A stretch of DNA of 64,000 nt, from NCBI RefSeq assembly GCF_000003605.2, contig NW_003126883.1, forward strand, positions 1,749,619 through 1,813,618, written 5' to 3'. Under the pieces are notes generated by a model that saw only the letters and a list, made by a program, of their open reading frames with translations, was not told the DNA's origin and did not search any database. Below are positions 40,150 to 53,509 of the stretch, in pieces. The number at the start of each line of letters is the position of its first letter. Positions within the stretch are counted from its first letter, which is position 1. The stretch comes from Saccoglossus kowalevskii. Its lineage: Eukaryota > Hemichordata > Enteropneusta > Harrimaniidae. A program made the position numbers and the translations under genes.

Positions 40150-40436
40150 AAAGTAAGCGGTACCCAGTTCTGTTTTGTCGGAGAGGACGGTCTTCTTCGG
40201 AGAGAAATCAAGATGGCGACTTGGACAGCAAGACAAAGATTCTGAGGGCGAACGAATTCCATCCAAATCCAGCCGCACACTTGACAGCAATTCATTGTTT
40301 TCTCCTTAAAATGGCGGAGAATTCGGCCTCACAAAAAACACAGATGGTATTTGATCCTCTCGATCATTATATGTGCTCGTATTTCGGCCTATTGCAGATG
40401 CGTTGTTTACGTCCGTCTAAACAGCGGCGAGTCTAG
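40150..40436 (+). promoter_or_regulatory. possible promoter and first exon segment
   Basis: CpG-bearing DNA with AAGATGGCGAC (40211) and AAAATGGCGGAG (40309), both like YY1 sites near starts of broadly expressed genes. The ATG at 40311 opens MAENSASQKTQMVFDP and runs 41 codons to a TAG at 40434-40436; a weak donor ATG|GTATTT lies 36 bases in. Frames are open on both strands here, as expected of stop-poor CpG sequence. No family recognised. Confidence 0.2.
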
Positions 40437-42200
40437 CAGGGGACTCCGCAAATCGAAGGGGCGGAGCTACAACCTGATTACTCGATTGCATGGCACGTAT
40501 CCATTACCGCTGAAGAGACGCATACTCACGGTTATGAATAGGCCTGATTGGCATGTCGAGCCCATGCCTTCACTTCACTTTTTTGCAAAGATCTGGCGTC
40601 TTTTTTTCCAGTTGCATACTTATAAGATACTCAACCGCCTAATTTGACTGGCGATGCTTTCAAATTTAAACATACCTTGGCACATTGCTACACGTGCGTT
40701 TTTCAATGTCCATCCATAAAATCGCACCTCCACGAAACTTGTCACCCGCAAAGAACAATCTTCATCAATGTTAAAAAAAAATCTTAAAGTAAAACGCAGT
40801 GATATAATTCACTGCCCTACCCAGACACTGATAAAGTATTTTAATTCAAGGAGATTCCTGCGAAATTCCCGCCTTATTCTCTAAAATGGTACGAGCCATT
40901 ATATGGATTCCTAAGACGGTTATATGGTTTCAGTGACAGGGATGTCAACTTTTCTGTCATGATTCTACTCAGTGACCCCCTTACCTCGCTTCTTTCTCTG
41001 GAATTTTACATTTTAATAGGGCTGGAATTGTTCCCATGACGCGACAACGAGGAGAAAAAAACTACAATAAAGAGTGGGTAGTGTTTTTCACGGCTCACCA
41101 TAATGCATAGGGACTGTCCGATAATTGTGATATTGTTTAAAAGTAAGATTCTTTTCTCCTCTCACATTTAACAAGTTTGTGACATTTCATGTCCTATTAA
41201 GCTCGAATCCATCAGATGCAACAACTTTTTAGATGAATTTTCCGAGGGGAGTCAAATCTGCCAATGGTTTCAAATAGTGGGGTTCGAAAACTGGACCGGC
41301 CAAAAACGAGGTGTCTTATCTTATGTATGTCTTGGAATTTTAGCATCGCATTATTAGATGGCAGAAAGTATCCAGTTTAGATTTATTTCCGCTTGGACTA
41401 AGCCCTTCTGTACTTTTCTTGCATGTCTGAATTCTGACTTATTGAGACGACGTCGTTTTGTGTGGCCCACCAATGCAATCACTACACCACAGCCTTTGTC
41501 TGTATGCAGCGCCGATTAGCGACCAGGGGGCCCCCTAATTGGAGCACCCTCATTTAGGCGGATGTGTTTTCTTATGGTAATGTTGATCAGGAGCCAAGAC
41601 AAAATAGTGTGAATAAACCCGTCTACGAGGGGACAAATATTAGGTGGGTAACAATTGAGACTGTGATAATACCATGTTAAACATCCATGGAGGGAGGCAG
41701 GACGATATAGAATATACCCACAATGCGTGTCCGTATTCACTTCAAAGCATATCAATAACAGCACAGGCAGGCCAACTCGTAACGTTTGTCGAATGAACCA
41801 CTCTTTTCTTCACTATTCTTTTATTCCTTACAGTCACCGGTTTGACTGACACGAGGGTACAATGGGACCACGTTAAAAAGACTGGCAAGTTTGCCAGATT
41901 CTATCACTGCGGGGCAAATTCGAGATTCCTTTAAAAACAATATTTGTATGATCCGGGGGTATACATGTACGTATCAGGAACCACTCGTGATTCTGAGGCA
42001 ATTGAATCCGATTTAAAGAAAAACAACCGTTTTAGAGACGCCATTTTTTTGTAGATAGACCCACCTGGGAATCAGTGACGTTATTTTCTCTAATAATATG
42101 GAAGCCAAGCTAAATAGTTTTGTTTAGGTAAAGAAAAATAAATGACACATGTAATCTTGTGAAAAGGGTTCTGTAATTGGAAAGAAGCATAGCTTTGCGT
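40437..42200. other. non-coding stretch downstream of Six3/6
   Basis: No exon or RNA gene recognised between the 40.2-kb segment and the candidate Six3/6 polyadenylation signal. No tandem repeat of note. Confidence 0.5.
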
Positions 42201-42201
42201 T

Positions 42202-42207
42202 TTTATT
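42202..42207 (-). terminator. candidate Six3/6 polyadenylation signal
   Basis: TTTATT on the plus strand gives AATAAA in the gene's direction, about 1.03 kb beyond the stop codon. I found no nearer AATAAA or ATTAAA between the stop and this site. A 3' UTR of about 1 kb is plausible; cleavage here is not shown. Confidence 0.3.
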
Positions 42208-43233
42208 TTTTTACAATAATAATAATAACAAAAAGTTAACAGTTTCCCATTCCTAAAATGCAGGCACAAACAAGAATGATTTGAAACACATATTCATCTG
42301 TTTTGCCCTCTCCCTCTCTCTAAAACACTACCACAGTTGGTTAGAGACTGAAAGAAAACGACGCCGGTGATAGTAGTACTCTCCATATTTATGACGTAAT
42401 TAAATTAAAAATAAGTTGACTAAAACTAGCAGGGAGGTCTATTCCACTTTCCAACTTAGTAACTATTATGGGATAGTGATGTATGCGAGAAAACCCAACT
42501 AAGTTTTCTTGAGAGCAGTATCGCAACTATCATAAATTAGCTGTACTATATGGTGTAATTCTGAGTTTGGTGCTGTAAGCTGGGAAATAGACACCCACCA
42601 ATCAATGCGTGAACTTCGACCTACTAAAGTCCTAGACTAAATTCTATCAAATGGAACAAGTAAAATATGCTTAGCATTATTTCACACATTCATCCTCTCT
42701 CACTTTTTTCTTTAAAAAAATCATCACATTAACATTAATGTTTTTAAAATTAATAATAAATTGTCAGCTATCTTCTTCACACTAAAAACTCGATGTTCTC
42801 CTATATAATATAATACATTTTGGTTTTTAAGGGAACGGCTTGTTGCTGGATATTGTCCAGACGCCATTTTGTGTGCATGTGTGTTTCAGGCTTCTTAAAG
42901 CGACATGATTTATGTTTTTTGCTGACTGCATCTGCTTGTGGAGTATATACTGCATTATCATTGATGTCGTACTTGAAAATGTCTTTTTAAAAGTTATGGT
43001 ATACACAAACCAAATGCTGAATTATAGAGCGTTGTAGGTTGACGTGATAGACGGGGTCGGCTCGTCCCGAGTTGAGAAGACCATCTGAATGTTATCTTGG
43101 ATGCACCGATGAGACAAATCTGACCTACAAATAAAGCTAACATCTATACATTCTTCTCTTGGAGAAGAGAAACGAAAACAAATCTGGATATATATGACAT
43201 AAAACTTTACTATATATTTTTTTCTCAGAGTCT

Positions 43234-43420
43234 CTACGCGAGTGTTGGTGATAGCGGCGTGTGTGACTTGTTCTGTGTGGCTTCCAGGAGCGCGTGTGCT
43301 GGGTCGAGCGACTGCTGTTTGGTTAACTGACCGGGTAAAGTCGTTGCTCCGTCCACTGTTATTATTGGGTTAGGCGACGTTGGATTGTGTGATGGCTGTT
43401 GGTGCTGCTGGCTTTGTAGT
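43234..43420 (-). CDS. Six3/6: Six3/6 homeobox transcription factor, coding exon 2 of 2 (C-terminal tail)
   Basis: A strong acceptor (pyrimidine-rich tract, then CCCCGCAG, with AG at 43422-43421) precedes this exon. Exon 1 ends with the bases AG; the first base here (A) completes Arg191. The frame then reads LQSQQHQQ, matching the place where vertebrate SIX3 and SIX6 continue with LQHQ or LQQQ after AAAAKNR. The tail is 61 residues, rich in Gln, Pro, Thr and Ser, low in charge, and ends HTPLSPTLA before a TAG at 43236-43234. It lacks the SDSECD ending of vertebrate SIX3/SIX6. Joined length is 759 bases, or 252 residues plus stop. Support is phase agreement, a good acceptor and the LQ junction; RNA evidence would settle it. 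Confidence 0.9.
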
Positions 43421-44056
43421 CTGCGGGGAGAGAGAGAAAAAATAAAAAAAAATATTAATATATACACGATATTCACGTCAATAATGAGCATGGAGGCCGT
43501 TTCTACATTTTTAATAGACGCGCAGTCAGCTGTCATAAAAATGGCGACATTCCCTATTTTGCACACAGACAGCTTTGATAATGATGTCGTTTCTTTCTGT
43601 TTCGCGTAGTTTTTCTCCTCCTTGTTGCTGTTTATATTGATTCAACTGAACGTTGTGATGTAGCGATATTAATAACATTGCCACCACTCCGTATTACAAT
43701 GTTACTGTATATATCCCTCTTTAATACCAATACATTATGCAAGCAGAGTGAAGAACCACCCTCATCGCCTGTACGTATTGTGTACAAGTATGCTGTCATG
43801 ATGAGGTAGGAGGGACTTTAGCACTGATCTATCTTAATCAAACACGATTGTGGAGAAAGGCAAGCGGATCGGAGGGGCGGAGACCTTCCTAAACTTTCTT
43901 CCTACTGATATCTATGTATCTTTTCTAACTTTGTAGTATTTGGTTTGATAGAAGGCTTATCCTTGTATTAGATTATGCGAATTCGGTATGATGATTGCAA
44001 TGTCTGGAGCAGCAATCCAAGCAGAAACGCGTGAACGTGCAGGATTATTTCAGGCA

Positions 44057-44312
44057 NNNNNNNNNNNNNNNNNNNNNNNNNNNNNNNNNNNNNNNNNNNN
44101 NNNNNNNNNNNNNNNNNNNNNNNNNNNNNNNNNNNNNNNNNNNNNNNNNNNNNNNNNNNNNNNNNNNNNNNNNNNNNNNNNNNNNNNNNNNNNNNNNNNN
44201 NNNNNNNNNNNNNNNNNNNNNNNNNNNNNNNNNNNNNNNNNNNNNNNNNNNNNNNNNNNNNNNNNNNNNNNNNNNNNNNNNNNNNNNNNNNNNNNNNNNN
44301 NNNNNNNNNNNN
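44057..44312. other. assembly gap (256 N)
   Basis: A run of 256 unresolved bases lies inside the Six3/6 intron, so intron length and content here are not certain. The minus and plus open frames that cross it are artefacts of reading N as open. Confidence 0.99.
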
Positions 44313-45940
44313 AGGGAGAGACTGAACTGTCCTAAGGGGGGTTCCTAAATTGATAACAGATAGCGATTGAACAAAATGTTCCATAACAAATGGCGTAAAT
44401 GTCGGTATGACTAAGCACAGCGTTCAACATCATTCGTACAGGGTGGATCATGGCCAAGTCAACTATGTTGATACCCCTATCATTTGGAAAATCACCCAGG
44501 GCAGTTCAGTCATTTTTAACTCGCAACTCAGTCGTAACAATTGCCGACAATTCGTGTTTTTACAAGTACGCCAATCAACAGATCGAAAAAAACACGAATA
44601 GCTATCGCTTTTCTAATCCTAACATGTCCCCACAGTTCAACAATCGAGCGTGGATTTTCACGACCTCGGTAAGAGGGAAAATGTGACTGTTCCCGCTGCA
44701 CCAAACAGACAAAAATTCTCACCCGCGATATCATCTACAGACGTTTTAAAGTTCTTGACTTTAAATCCAAAGAATGTTTAGCGACGGCATACTAGATATT
44801 GAGTAGACGGTGTCTCTCTCCTGGCATGGAATGTAGAGCACTTCACACGTGTGTTAGCTTTCTCTGCGTTACGCTGAGAGTATACACGGCCGAGTTTTTT
44901 TTACTGTCTCAATTTTTATATATGTTTTATGTAAATTGTGTTGGAAATATACAAATTGTTGGTACATAATACAGAAATGAACACGTTTCAATGCAAATGG
45001 TATCGAGTTTATCGTTTTAACAGCATAAACTAACGGATTAAAGGTAGATGGAATATGGGAGTGGTGTGCGTATATAATCTATCTTTTGCTCAAATAGCGT
45101 TATCGGCTATGAGATACTGTTTACTCTTTAAATAAACTGTTATTCATTCATTTGATATAAAATAAAAAAAGAATAAGCACCAGTCGACTAACAAAAATAA
45201 AGCTTTAAAATGGTTGTATGAGATAAGACCGTCGATGAAGGAGTTGAATACACGCCCCATACAGAGAAGTTAACATATAGTATGGTACGCATAACGATGT
45301 TTTTTTTTCAGTGAAAACGCCTGTGATGCAAATACTCGAAACTTGAATTAAAAGATGGATATTTTAATCTATCTTGATTCTGGAGTATTGTGAATGAATG
45401 CAACATGTAATATAAGGTCATGTAATTTAATGCTGGTCCATACTGGCAAAAGTATTGTCTCTTCTGAAAAAATAACTAATAGTTTAGATGCGTTTCCGCT
45501 CTAATCTGGAATCCTAGATCACAACATTTTGTAATATTAATAATTTAAAGTCCAAAAAAAAATTAAATGCAAATGTTATTATTTGTCTTGTAAGGAGTTG
45601 TTAGAATGGATCAATCGTCTATTTTACAGCCGTGGTATCCACCGTCCCATGTCGCATTTCCTGGGGTTCACAATTATAACCCAATGTTTTCGGCTTTCTT
45701 TTGACAATGACATGACTACGATGTTAGTTTATAGGAAAACAAACAACTGAGTAAAATGCTTTCACCAGGAGTTGGTGACCCTCTCTGTCCTAAAATGGCG
45801 CAACACTTCTAAAATTATGAGTGTAGAAAAGGGTACCAGACTACTGCGTTGCAAGTTGGCTTCTCAAAACTACCTCGGCACAGTGATGTGTGTGTTATTA
45901 TTTTTATAAATGGAAGAAGAGTGACCATGTGATGAATAAA

Positions 45941-45960
45941 TATACATATATATATGTATA
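45941..45960. repeat. AT palindrome in the Six3/6 intron
   Basis: A perfect 20-bp palindrome of alternating A/T with one CA/TG pair per arm. It is likely microsatellite-derived. Confidence 0.8.
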
Positions 45961-47544
45961 TATCTGTAATTTGGCTGTGGCTTCATGTAATTCGCCAGGT
46001 ACTAGAATAGTTATACCAAAATATTAAAAACAAATTGTTCTTGGACCAGAGTTTTCCGTTATAATACTCACAGCAAATTCGTGATTATATTTCCTTGCAT
46101 GCAGTGTGGCGCTTCTAATCTCTAAGGGAGGGAAAAGAAATAAAAAACAAAACTTAAAAATTAAATAAAACAATAAAAACCATAACCAGTGATTAACAGT
46201 TTCTAAAACAAAGTTGGCAACTCGGCAGTGTAACTCTGTAATGCTTGGAAGAGACTGGTTTGCGTGAACTGTTCTTTTTCCCGACGCTGTTTTCAAACAT
46301 TTATTTTAAAGATTACTTCAACTGTTTTGGAAAATGCTGAAGATTTGTCGTGTTTCGCTGTTTAGGAATTTAGCTGTAATCTGACGAATATGAAGTCTTA
46401 GATCGAACCTTGGGGCGAGCGTCTTGTTTTTGAGCAGTGTGCTTTGTAGAGATGTATTAAATCCCATACTCTACACGGACGCTGGCTTTCCTTTATTGAA
46501 CACCCGTCATATTCTCTGTGTAAAGGTCTTATTTCTCGAGGATACGATTTTGGGATAAGTATTTGGCGATAAATCTTTGATTTCTAGTTGAATTGCGACA
46601 GGGATTACGCCTGGTGCTATTATTCAATATTGTTGTGACGGTGTTAGCCCCGATTCAAGGGGAGGAGTAACTACTATGCTAGTTTGCGGTGGTTGGTCGG
46701 CGCGGTCCCTGTGCCCAGCCAGGTTTTGTGGTTAAGCTAAACATTGTGCGACGGTTGGCGTCTTGCAAGATTGCCGTGATGATGTTTTAGTGATAAATAT
46801 TACAACTAGTAATTTTTTCAATGAAAGTCACAACTTCATACAATTTATGCAAAGGCATACCCCGCCAACAGTGTGCGCTGTCTGTGTTGTGACGATATAG
46901 TTTCATATGTAAACTACACTCATGTCCGCCATTTTCCGCCTCTAGTGGGGATCTACTGTCGGCTTATTGTTACATACCCCTGTCTAAGACTGACTATACA
47001 CGTACCTAAGCACACAACTCAAATAATTGACAATACTACGAAAACATATTCTCATGTATAGAACCAACGACAGCGACGAAAATATTCTAAGGCCAAGTCG
47101 ATTTTCAGAGTGAGATTACGGGACACGCACGTGCACATTTTGTTACCAAGTTTACAGGGTACCCACACTTATTGGACCCTTATCGAAAGCGAACTTAACC
47201 AACACAATCTGTCAGGCAGCGACTTTCTCTTCCATATATCTATTTCTCGTTAGGGGCCACTGTGTGAATCCCGAATCGACATTAGCACCTTGTTCACACT
47301 GGCAGTGCACAGGAAGTCCCCTAATAGGACATTTGTATTACAATACTTTTATGAACGAACTGCTACCGGCTGCTACGTCGTGAACTTGGAATCACTATGA
47401 ACATACGTGACATTAAAACCAGTTGTGAAATTTACCCAGAATTTGTTAGCTTTCGACCCAGTATTTTTCTCCCAATATCACTAAAACAGTACGACTAAAC
47501 ATGGGTGTTAACAGCGAAACGAAATAGTTTTACTCGTGTTTTTA

Positions 47545-48201
<657 letters not shown>

Positions 48202-48204
48202 TTA
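48202..48204 (-). other. Six3/6: in-frame stop upstream of the Six3/6 start
   Basis: TAA directly precedes a GTG-GCG-TCC-ATG stretch in the Six3/6 frame. It limits the protein in this exon to the ATG at 48192. A longer N-terminus, as in vertebrate SIX3, would need an upstream spliced exon, which I do not see. Confidence 0.9.
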
Positions 48205-48398
48205 CACGCGTTAGAATGGAATATAGCGCTCACTGCTTGTTGTTGCTTTGCCTTGTGCTAGAACAACACTATTAAACGCTAAATACTGGGGTGTGGTCGA
48301 GCGCGCAGCAATGTGTCAGTTTTTATCAAGGGAGTTAGTGACACAGCCCATATTATCACTGCTATCGTGCATGGCATTTGTTAGATAAATGGCTTTCG

Positions 48399-48403
48399 AT
48401 TGG
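48399..48403 (-). promoter_or_regulatory. CCAAT box in the Six3/6 proximal promoter
   Basis: ATTGG on the plus strand reads CCAAT in the gene's direction (context AAGCCAATCG), about 207 bp upstream of the start codon. Placement fits an NF-Y type promoter element. No convincing TATA box is seen between it and the start codon, so initiation is probably TATA-less. Confidence 0.4.
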
Positions 48404-48440
48404 CTTAGAGGAAATTTGTTGTCCTATCACCGAGGCGACA

Positions 48441-48469
48441 CTGTCAATCACTGTCACGCCTGTCAATCA
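48441..48469 (-). promoter_or_regulatory. paired TGATTGACAG (PBX-PREP/MEIS-type) sites upstream of Six3/6
   Basis: CTGTCAATCA occurs at 48441-48450 and again at 48460-48469, giving two TGATTGACAG decamers in the gene's orientation, 19 bp apart from start to start, with an extra TGTCAC between them. This is the known composite site for PBX with PREP/MEIS TALE homeodomain partners. They lie about 250-277 bp upstream of the ATG. MEIS factors are known regulators of vertebrate Six3; binding here is inferred. Confidence 0.5.
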
Positions 48470-50135
48470 ACCTCTCAGGAAACAAAGGCCTGACCACATG
48501 GGCAGGGTGGTTACCGACTCGTATAAGGCTCTATAGACATAAAGACTGAACGTAAAATGCAATGTGTCGAAGCCAAGGAAAAAAAAGTGGAAATATCTGA
48601 ACATTGGGAGGGCCCAATTCTTAATAAAGTAGCCTGTATTAGTGTACCAACCTTGGGAAGCTCACCGTAGCTCTCCATTTAAAACCTCTCGCCAGTTAGC
48701 GATGCTATTATATTAATGGTATGCATACTAATCAGTTTGTGACAGCCTATATCACCGATTGTTTGTATATTTAGAAGTGTATAGCTCTGGATACTATACC
48801 TACCAATAACAGTTAGCCATTTCTGGTGTGAATCTCCTCTACGTTAATTCGTTCGTTTTGGTTGTCAATTGTTTCACAAGCAGTTTCACGCCGGTAAATT
48901 TCGCCGATTTTCAATTGACGTTATTATCAACAATAAGCGGTAAATTTAACCAATCCAAAGTGAATGATAACTCTCGAGAAATATCGCGTGTGTAGATTTT
49001 TTTTTCTCTGCAGTTTCGATAATCGGCAAACAAGAAATACAACGTCGGTGTATATTGATCACAGTTAATAAACTAGAGTATTAATGAACATTAGCATAGT
49101 GTGAATGGAAGAAAGATCGAAGGGAGAAAAAAACACGCCAGTCTAAGCTTTTCACCAATCTTGGATTAGACGCAATAGTGCAAACAAAGCAGACAAACGA
49201 ATATTTCATTTACACCGGAGCAAGTGAAATGAGTTGCCCGCCCAGACGTGTGTGCGTCATTACCCCGCAATAGAGACGACCATGTGACGAGGGGGATAGT
49301 TTGTAATTGCCACACTGAATTTAGTTACATTAAGTATTTCAACGAGACGGCGGGCCAGATGGAACTGGGGGGAGGGGCGTCGCAACGTTGACGTCGACTC
49401 AACCTCGCGATATTACGACGCAAATTCAGTGAAATGGAAACGAAAATTTGGGGGTGCCGTACAATGATTCCATGGGTAACATTTCATCGTACCTGAGTAC
49501 GACATTTTAAAATGCACGTATACCAGATCTCATTCCTCGAATGAGTTTGTATATTTAAATAAAATGGATCTTTTTACATGATCCGAAAAAGGTTTTGGTT
49601 AAAAAAAAGCGACGTCATGGTGAACAGAAACAATTGCACCTTTGTCTTTTGCTATTGTGGGAAGAAGAAAAATCTCGTCTCATCGATGCTTGTTCAGAAA
49701 TGGCTAACCCCCAAATCTAGCTAAATACCTGCACAATGGTACTCACTATGTGTGCTGGGGGTATCATTCCATTGCAAATAACTGGCTTGTCCAGCAATAT
49801 GTATATATTGCATTTGTGCCTTACACGTGGTATATTTGAATTATGTAATTTATTTATACCGGGCAACGATCGATGACGAGAAACGATGATGTATGGGTGC
49901 ACAACACAAATTTGTGATGGAAATTATACTGAGATGCTAATACAATTTTAGGCTAAGGGAGATGGGGAGGGGGGCACTGATATTCTATTGACACCTTGGA
50001 ATGTTTGTTGTATTTTAAACAGCGGAAATACATGTAGAAAATAGTGCTAACCCAACAGACTGTTGATAGCTGAATGGTTGTGTATGGGTATGAATTAAAC
50101 AAAGAGATAATGCGTGTGCAGTGCCCATCCGACAA

Positions 50136-50136
<1 letters not shown>
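48470..50136. other. upstream flank of Six3/6, no gene seen
   Basis: No divergent gene or RNA is recognised directly upstream of Six3/6. Homeodomain-type TAAT words are frequent but not beyond expectation for AT-rich DNA. A G-rich GGGGGGAGGGGCG lies near 49366. Confidence 0.5.

Positions 50137-50178
<42 letters not shown>
50137..50178 (+). repeat. (CA)21 microsatellite
   Basis: An uninterrupted 42-bp dinucleotide array about 1.9 kb upstream of the Six3/6 start. On the minus strand it yields Cys-Val repeats in chance frames. Confidence 0.97.
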
Positions 50179-50180
<2 letters not shown>

Positions 50181-51501
50181 AATAAATGTATGTTGTTACA
50201 TTGATGTAAGATCATGATGAAAAGTCCATACGATTAACCCAAATAGCAATGAATAGACCATAGAATAGACATAAACAGACAAAAGGAAATGAACATAGCG
50301 TGCTGTGGGGTGAAACAAAAACACAGTGAAGATATTGACAGCTCACATGCCGGGTGAAATTTATAATTTGCAAAAAAACAACAACACCATAGTGAGTCAG
50401 TGAGATTGATTGTTTAAAGCGCATTGCACCAGTATGCCATCGAACGGACACTACAACATAACCACTAAAGGACATCTACACCAGGTTATATTCTAATACT
50501 TGGTTGTTATATATTACGGTAACAACTAAGTGCTAAACACTGACTAATTCATACATGTTGTTCATATATATTTTGTTTAAAAAGCACGCACTTCACATTC
50601 TGTCGAAAAAAATCCGAATAAAAGTACTTCAGAGTTTATCGTAGTTATCATTGACTTCACCAGTTTCGAAATTCCCGGTATTTATAGTTCCGATTATTAG
50701 CGGAAATATATTTCACTGTGGCTACAGTGTGATCGTTCTTGTCACGGCCTGGTCTCGTCAAACATCGCCCAGCCGACCGCCGCCACTAATAACATGCACG
50801 CCGTATGGTGTACGATATGTAGATAGTTATGCTCTCTAGCCCCATGCTTGTTACCTATAAACGTTATCTAAATTACGGGGGAGGAGCCAGTGAAGTGATT
50901 ACCACCCGCTGTTATCATAGCGTTATATTGTTATTTACGTCCTTAGCGTTCGCTATGAAAAGCACGGCAATGATCGTGCCAGCTCCGCTACAGCTGGGTC
51001 CGCAGGGAGTTCCAAAGATCGCGAGAGAAATTTAATTGCGATCATGGTTGTATTGCTTTTCTATCCTTTATTTAAATGTAAGCAAAGGCAATGTTTTTGT
51101 CATCTCGAGTCGAGTAGACATCAGTGATCTGAGCAGTGCTATTAGATGCGAAGCCGGGCAAATGAAAATTGCCGCGTGTATGAAAGCGTACTAGTATTTA
51201 GTAATTCCCACACATCTCGTACACCCCCTGGCCATTTGCTGTCACCATTGTACCTATCAAATCTTTTCGATGCTAATGGCGTATCAGAATGTCCATCTTT
51301 CTAATTATATTAACAAAGGGATGAAAATATATATGTATATATTTTTATATATGAAAAACGTCTCCTGGCCACCCGAGTGACGGTCATGTCAGTCAAAACT
51401 TCAGTGACATGCGGGCGGCATTGGTTGTTAAAAATAAAACCGCCAGCTGATGATGTGTATGTCACTCCGTCACGTGAAATAGAGGTCACCTATGTGGAGC
51501 T

Positions 51502-51510
51502 TATAAAAAG
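51502..51510 (+). promoter_or_regulatory. candidate TATA box
   Basis: TATAAAAAG follows TCACGTGA and AGGTCACCT upstream. A start about 30 bp downstream would fall near 51532. A 43-codon frame (51545-51676, starting MSSEQYLCYQ) begins just beyond, but is unrecognised and may be chance. Confidence 0.2.
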
Positions 51511-53509
51511 TGTCAGTTTGATTACGTAGTTGTCTGCTCGTCCAATGTCCTCCGAACAATATCTCTGTTATCAACGCCGAATTTGCATAAATGATACCAA
51601 AACGCTGTTCTCTTGTCATCCTCTTCTCTCGATGCCGAGAACGTTTACATCATTCCAAACACGGCTGTGTTGGTGACTGCTGAAAAGTAACAATAATAAG
51701 TTGGATCATTTATTTCAATTTCTCATGCGTTGATCGACACAACTGTGAACCGAATCCTTTTAAGTTATTAAAACTCTTCGCTGAATTGGCGATGAAATTT
51801 TCTCCCAGCTGATGCGATGACTGTGTATAAAGATTGGCCCTATTGTTTGCTTCATTACATTATCCCTCTTGCTCATTATCTACATATGAGCCGAGCTGTA
51901 ATTTTCCAACTCAATTTACAGCATATATACGACAGAGACGTTTTCATCTTATATTTTATCCGGAGAAATATACCAAGACGCCTATATGATCGCAAGTCCA
52001 GACTCATCCCTTGACCGACTCAGATGATCCCCTATCATGTTTCTAAGAAAGTGAAATTTATTTGAAGAGGAAGTTTCTTTATTTCATATCCCACAATTCC
52101 CTGCAAAGCGATCCGTTATGTGTAATCCCAACATTTAGAGCAAGTCATTTAAATTACTTAATTTAAAAAATGCGTGCGTGGTTAAATCAACCCTCCGGTG
52201 GCATTTGGCTCTGCTTTTAGTATTACCGAGAATTTTAACAATGAGCAATGCACTACCCCGGAGTACATTCGCCGTAGAATGGAGGGGGGTACATTAATAC
52301 TGCGGGAATCTACACATTTACTGTTTAACTCGGTATTAATATACCCCCGATATGCTGAGTTTATTTCAACTATTTCCCCTTAGCAACAAAAGAGAGTCCC
52401 GGAAAAACCACGTTAACTTCTCTAGTCACTGCCAATAACACCACACTTGCCCGGGTAGAGAAGTATAATTTCGCGTGCATTAGAAAAAACATTTATGTTG
52501 GCTATTGAAAGGCTAATATTGTTGACTGGAAAGATCCATTGTGAAACCGATTGAGACATTCATCCATGAGCGACGATCAATTGTACTTAAATCTAGTTAA
52601 CATTTTGGGAAACAATTTTCCATTCATATCTGGGTTTGATTGCATCCTCGGTGGGGTACTGGAGGTCGGAGCATTAGCTTAGTGAGTGCACTAATTAAAC
52701 CTACTAACTGGGTGAGGCATCTCTCTAAAAACCTCAAATTACAGGTAGTTTTCACCGACTTTCCTTCAGTTTAAAATTCTAAAGCACCAATATAATCGGG
52801 CGAATTTCTCATTCAAATGGTATTTCAGGCTAATAACCCGAGTAGCTATAAGCACAATGTTTCGACAGATATGCAAGTCCTTGACTGTTCTATACATTTA
52901 CGTTTAACGATGGGAGGACCATAACAAATTGTCACAAACTGTCGTTTCAAGTAGATGCTATCGAAACAAATACTTAAAGAGTTCCATTTTTTTTTCATAT
53001 CTGTGATTTTTTAAGGACATTACGCAAGCCCTGTTTAAGCTACGATATATAATTATCAATACACATATTTTTTCTGAAATATTAACTTCATTTTTACGCC
53101 CCCTCCTAGATTTTTTTATATTTAATAGTAATATTAATGTAATGTCAGACTTGAATTTGTGCTCGATTGATTATAGCGTGTGGATAACATTAATTTATGA
53201 AGCATATAAATAACAGCGTGGTGAAATGTTAAGCAAATAAATTATGCGCAATATTACATATGTTCATCTTTGACTAGAAATTCTAACAACCGGTAGAAGA
53301 CATTGATGTCCCCCTTAACGCCAGTACTTTTGTTTACCTCTGCCCGCACTACAAACACAATTCTCACTATCATTTTGAAAAAAGGAGTTTCAACAATGAA
53401 AGGTGTCCTGTCAGTATCAGTGTGTGGATCGACTGGTGTCGGTTAAGATTATCAATAGTCGCTCTATCGCCTATGTCGGGTGGCTTCTCACTCACGATAT
53501 CATTAAAAT

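Noticed and set aside
43800-43822. TGAGGTAG let-7-like seed
   Set aside because: Only the seed matches; the rest diverges and no foldback arm is seen nearby.
43968-44384. Open frames across the N run
   Set aside because: Unresolved bases are read as open codons; there is no real sequence there.
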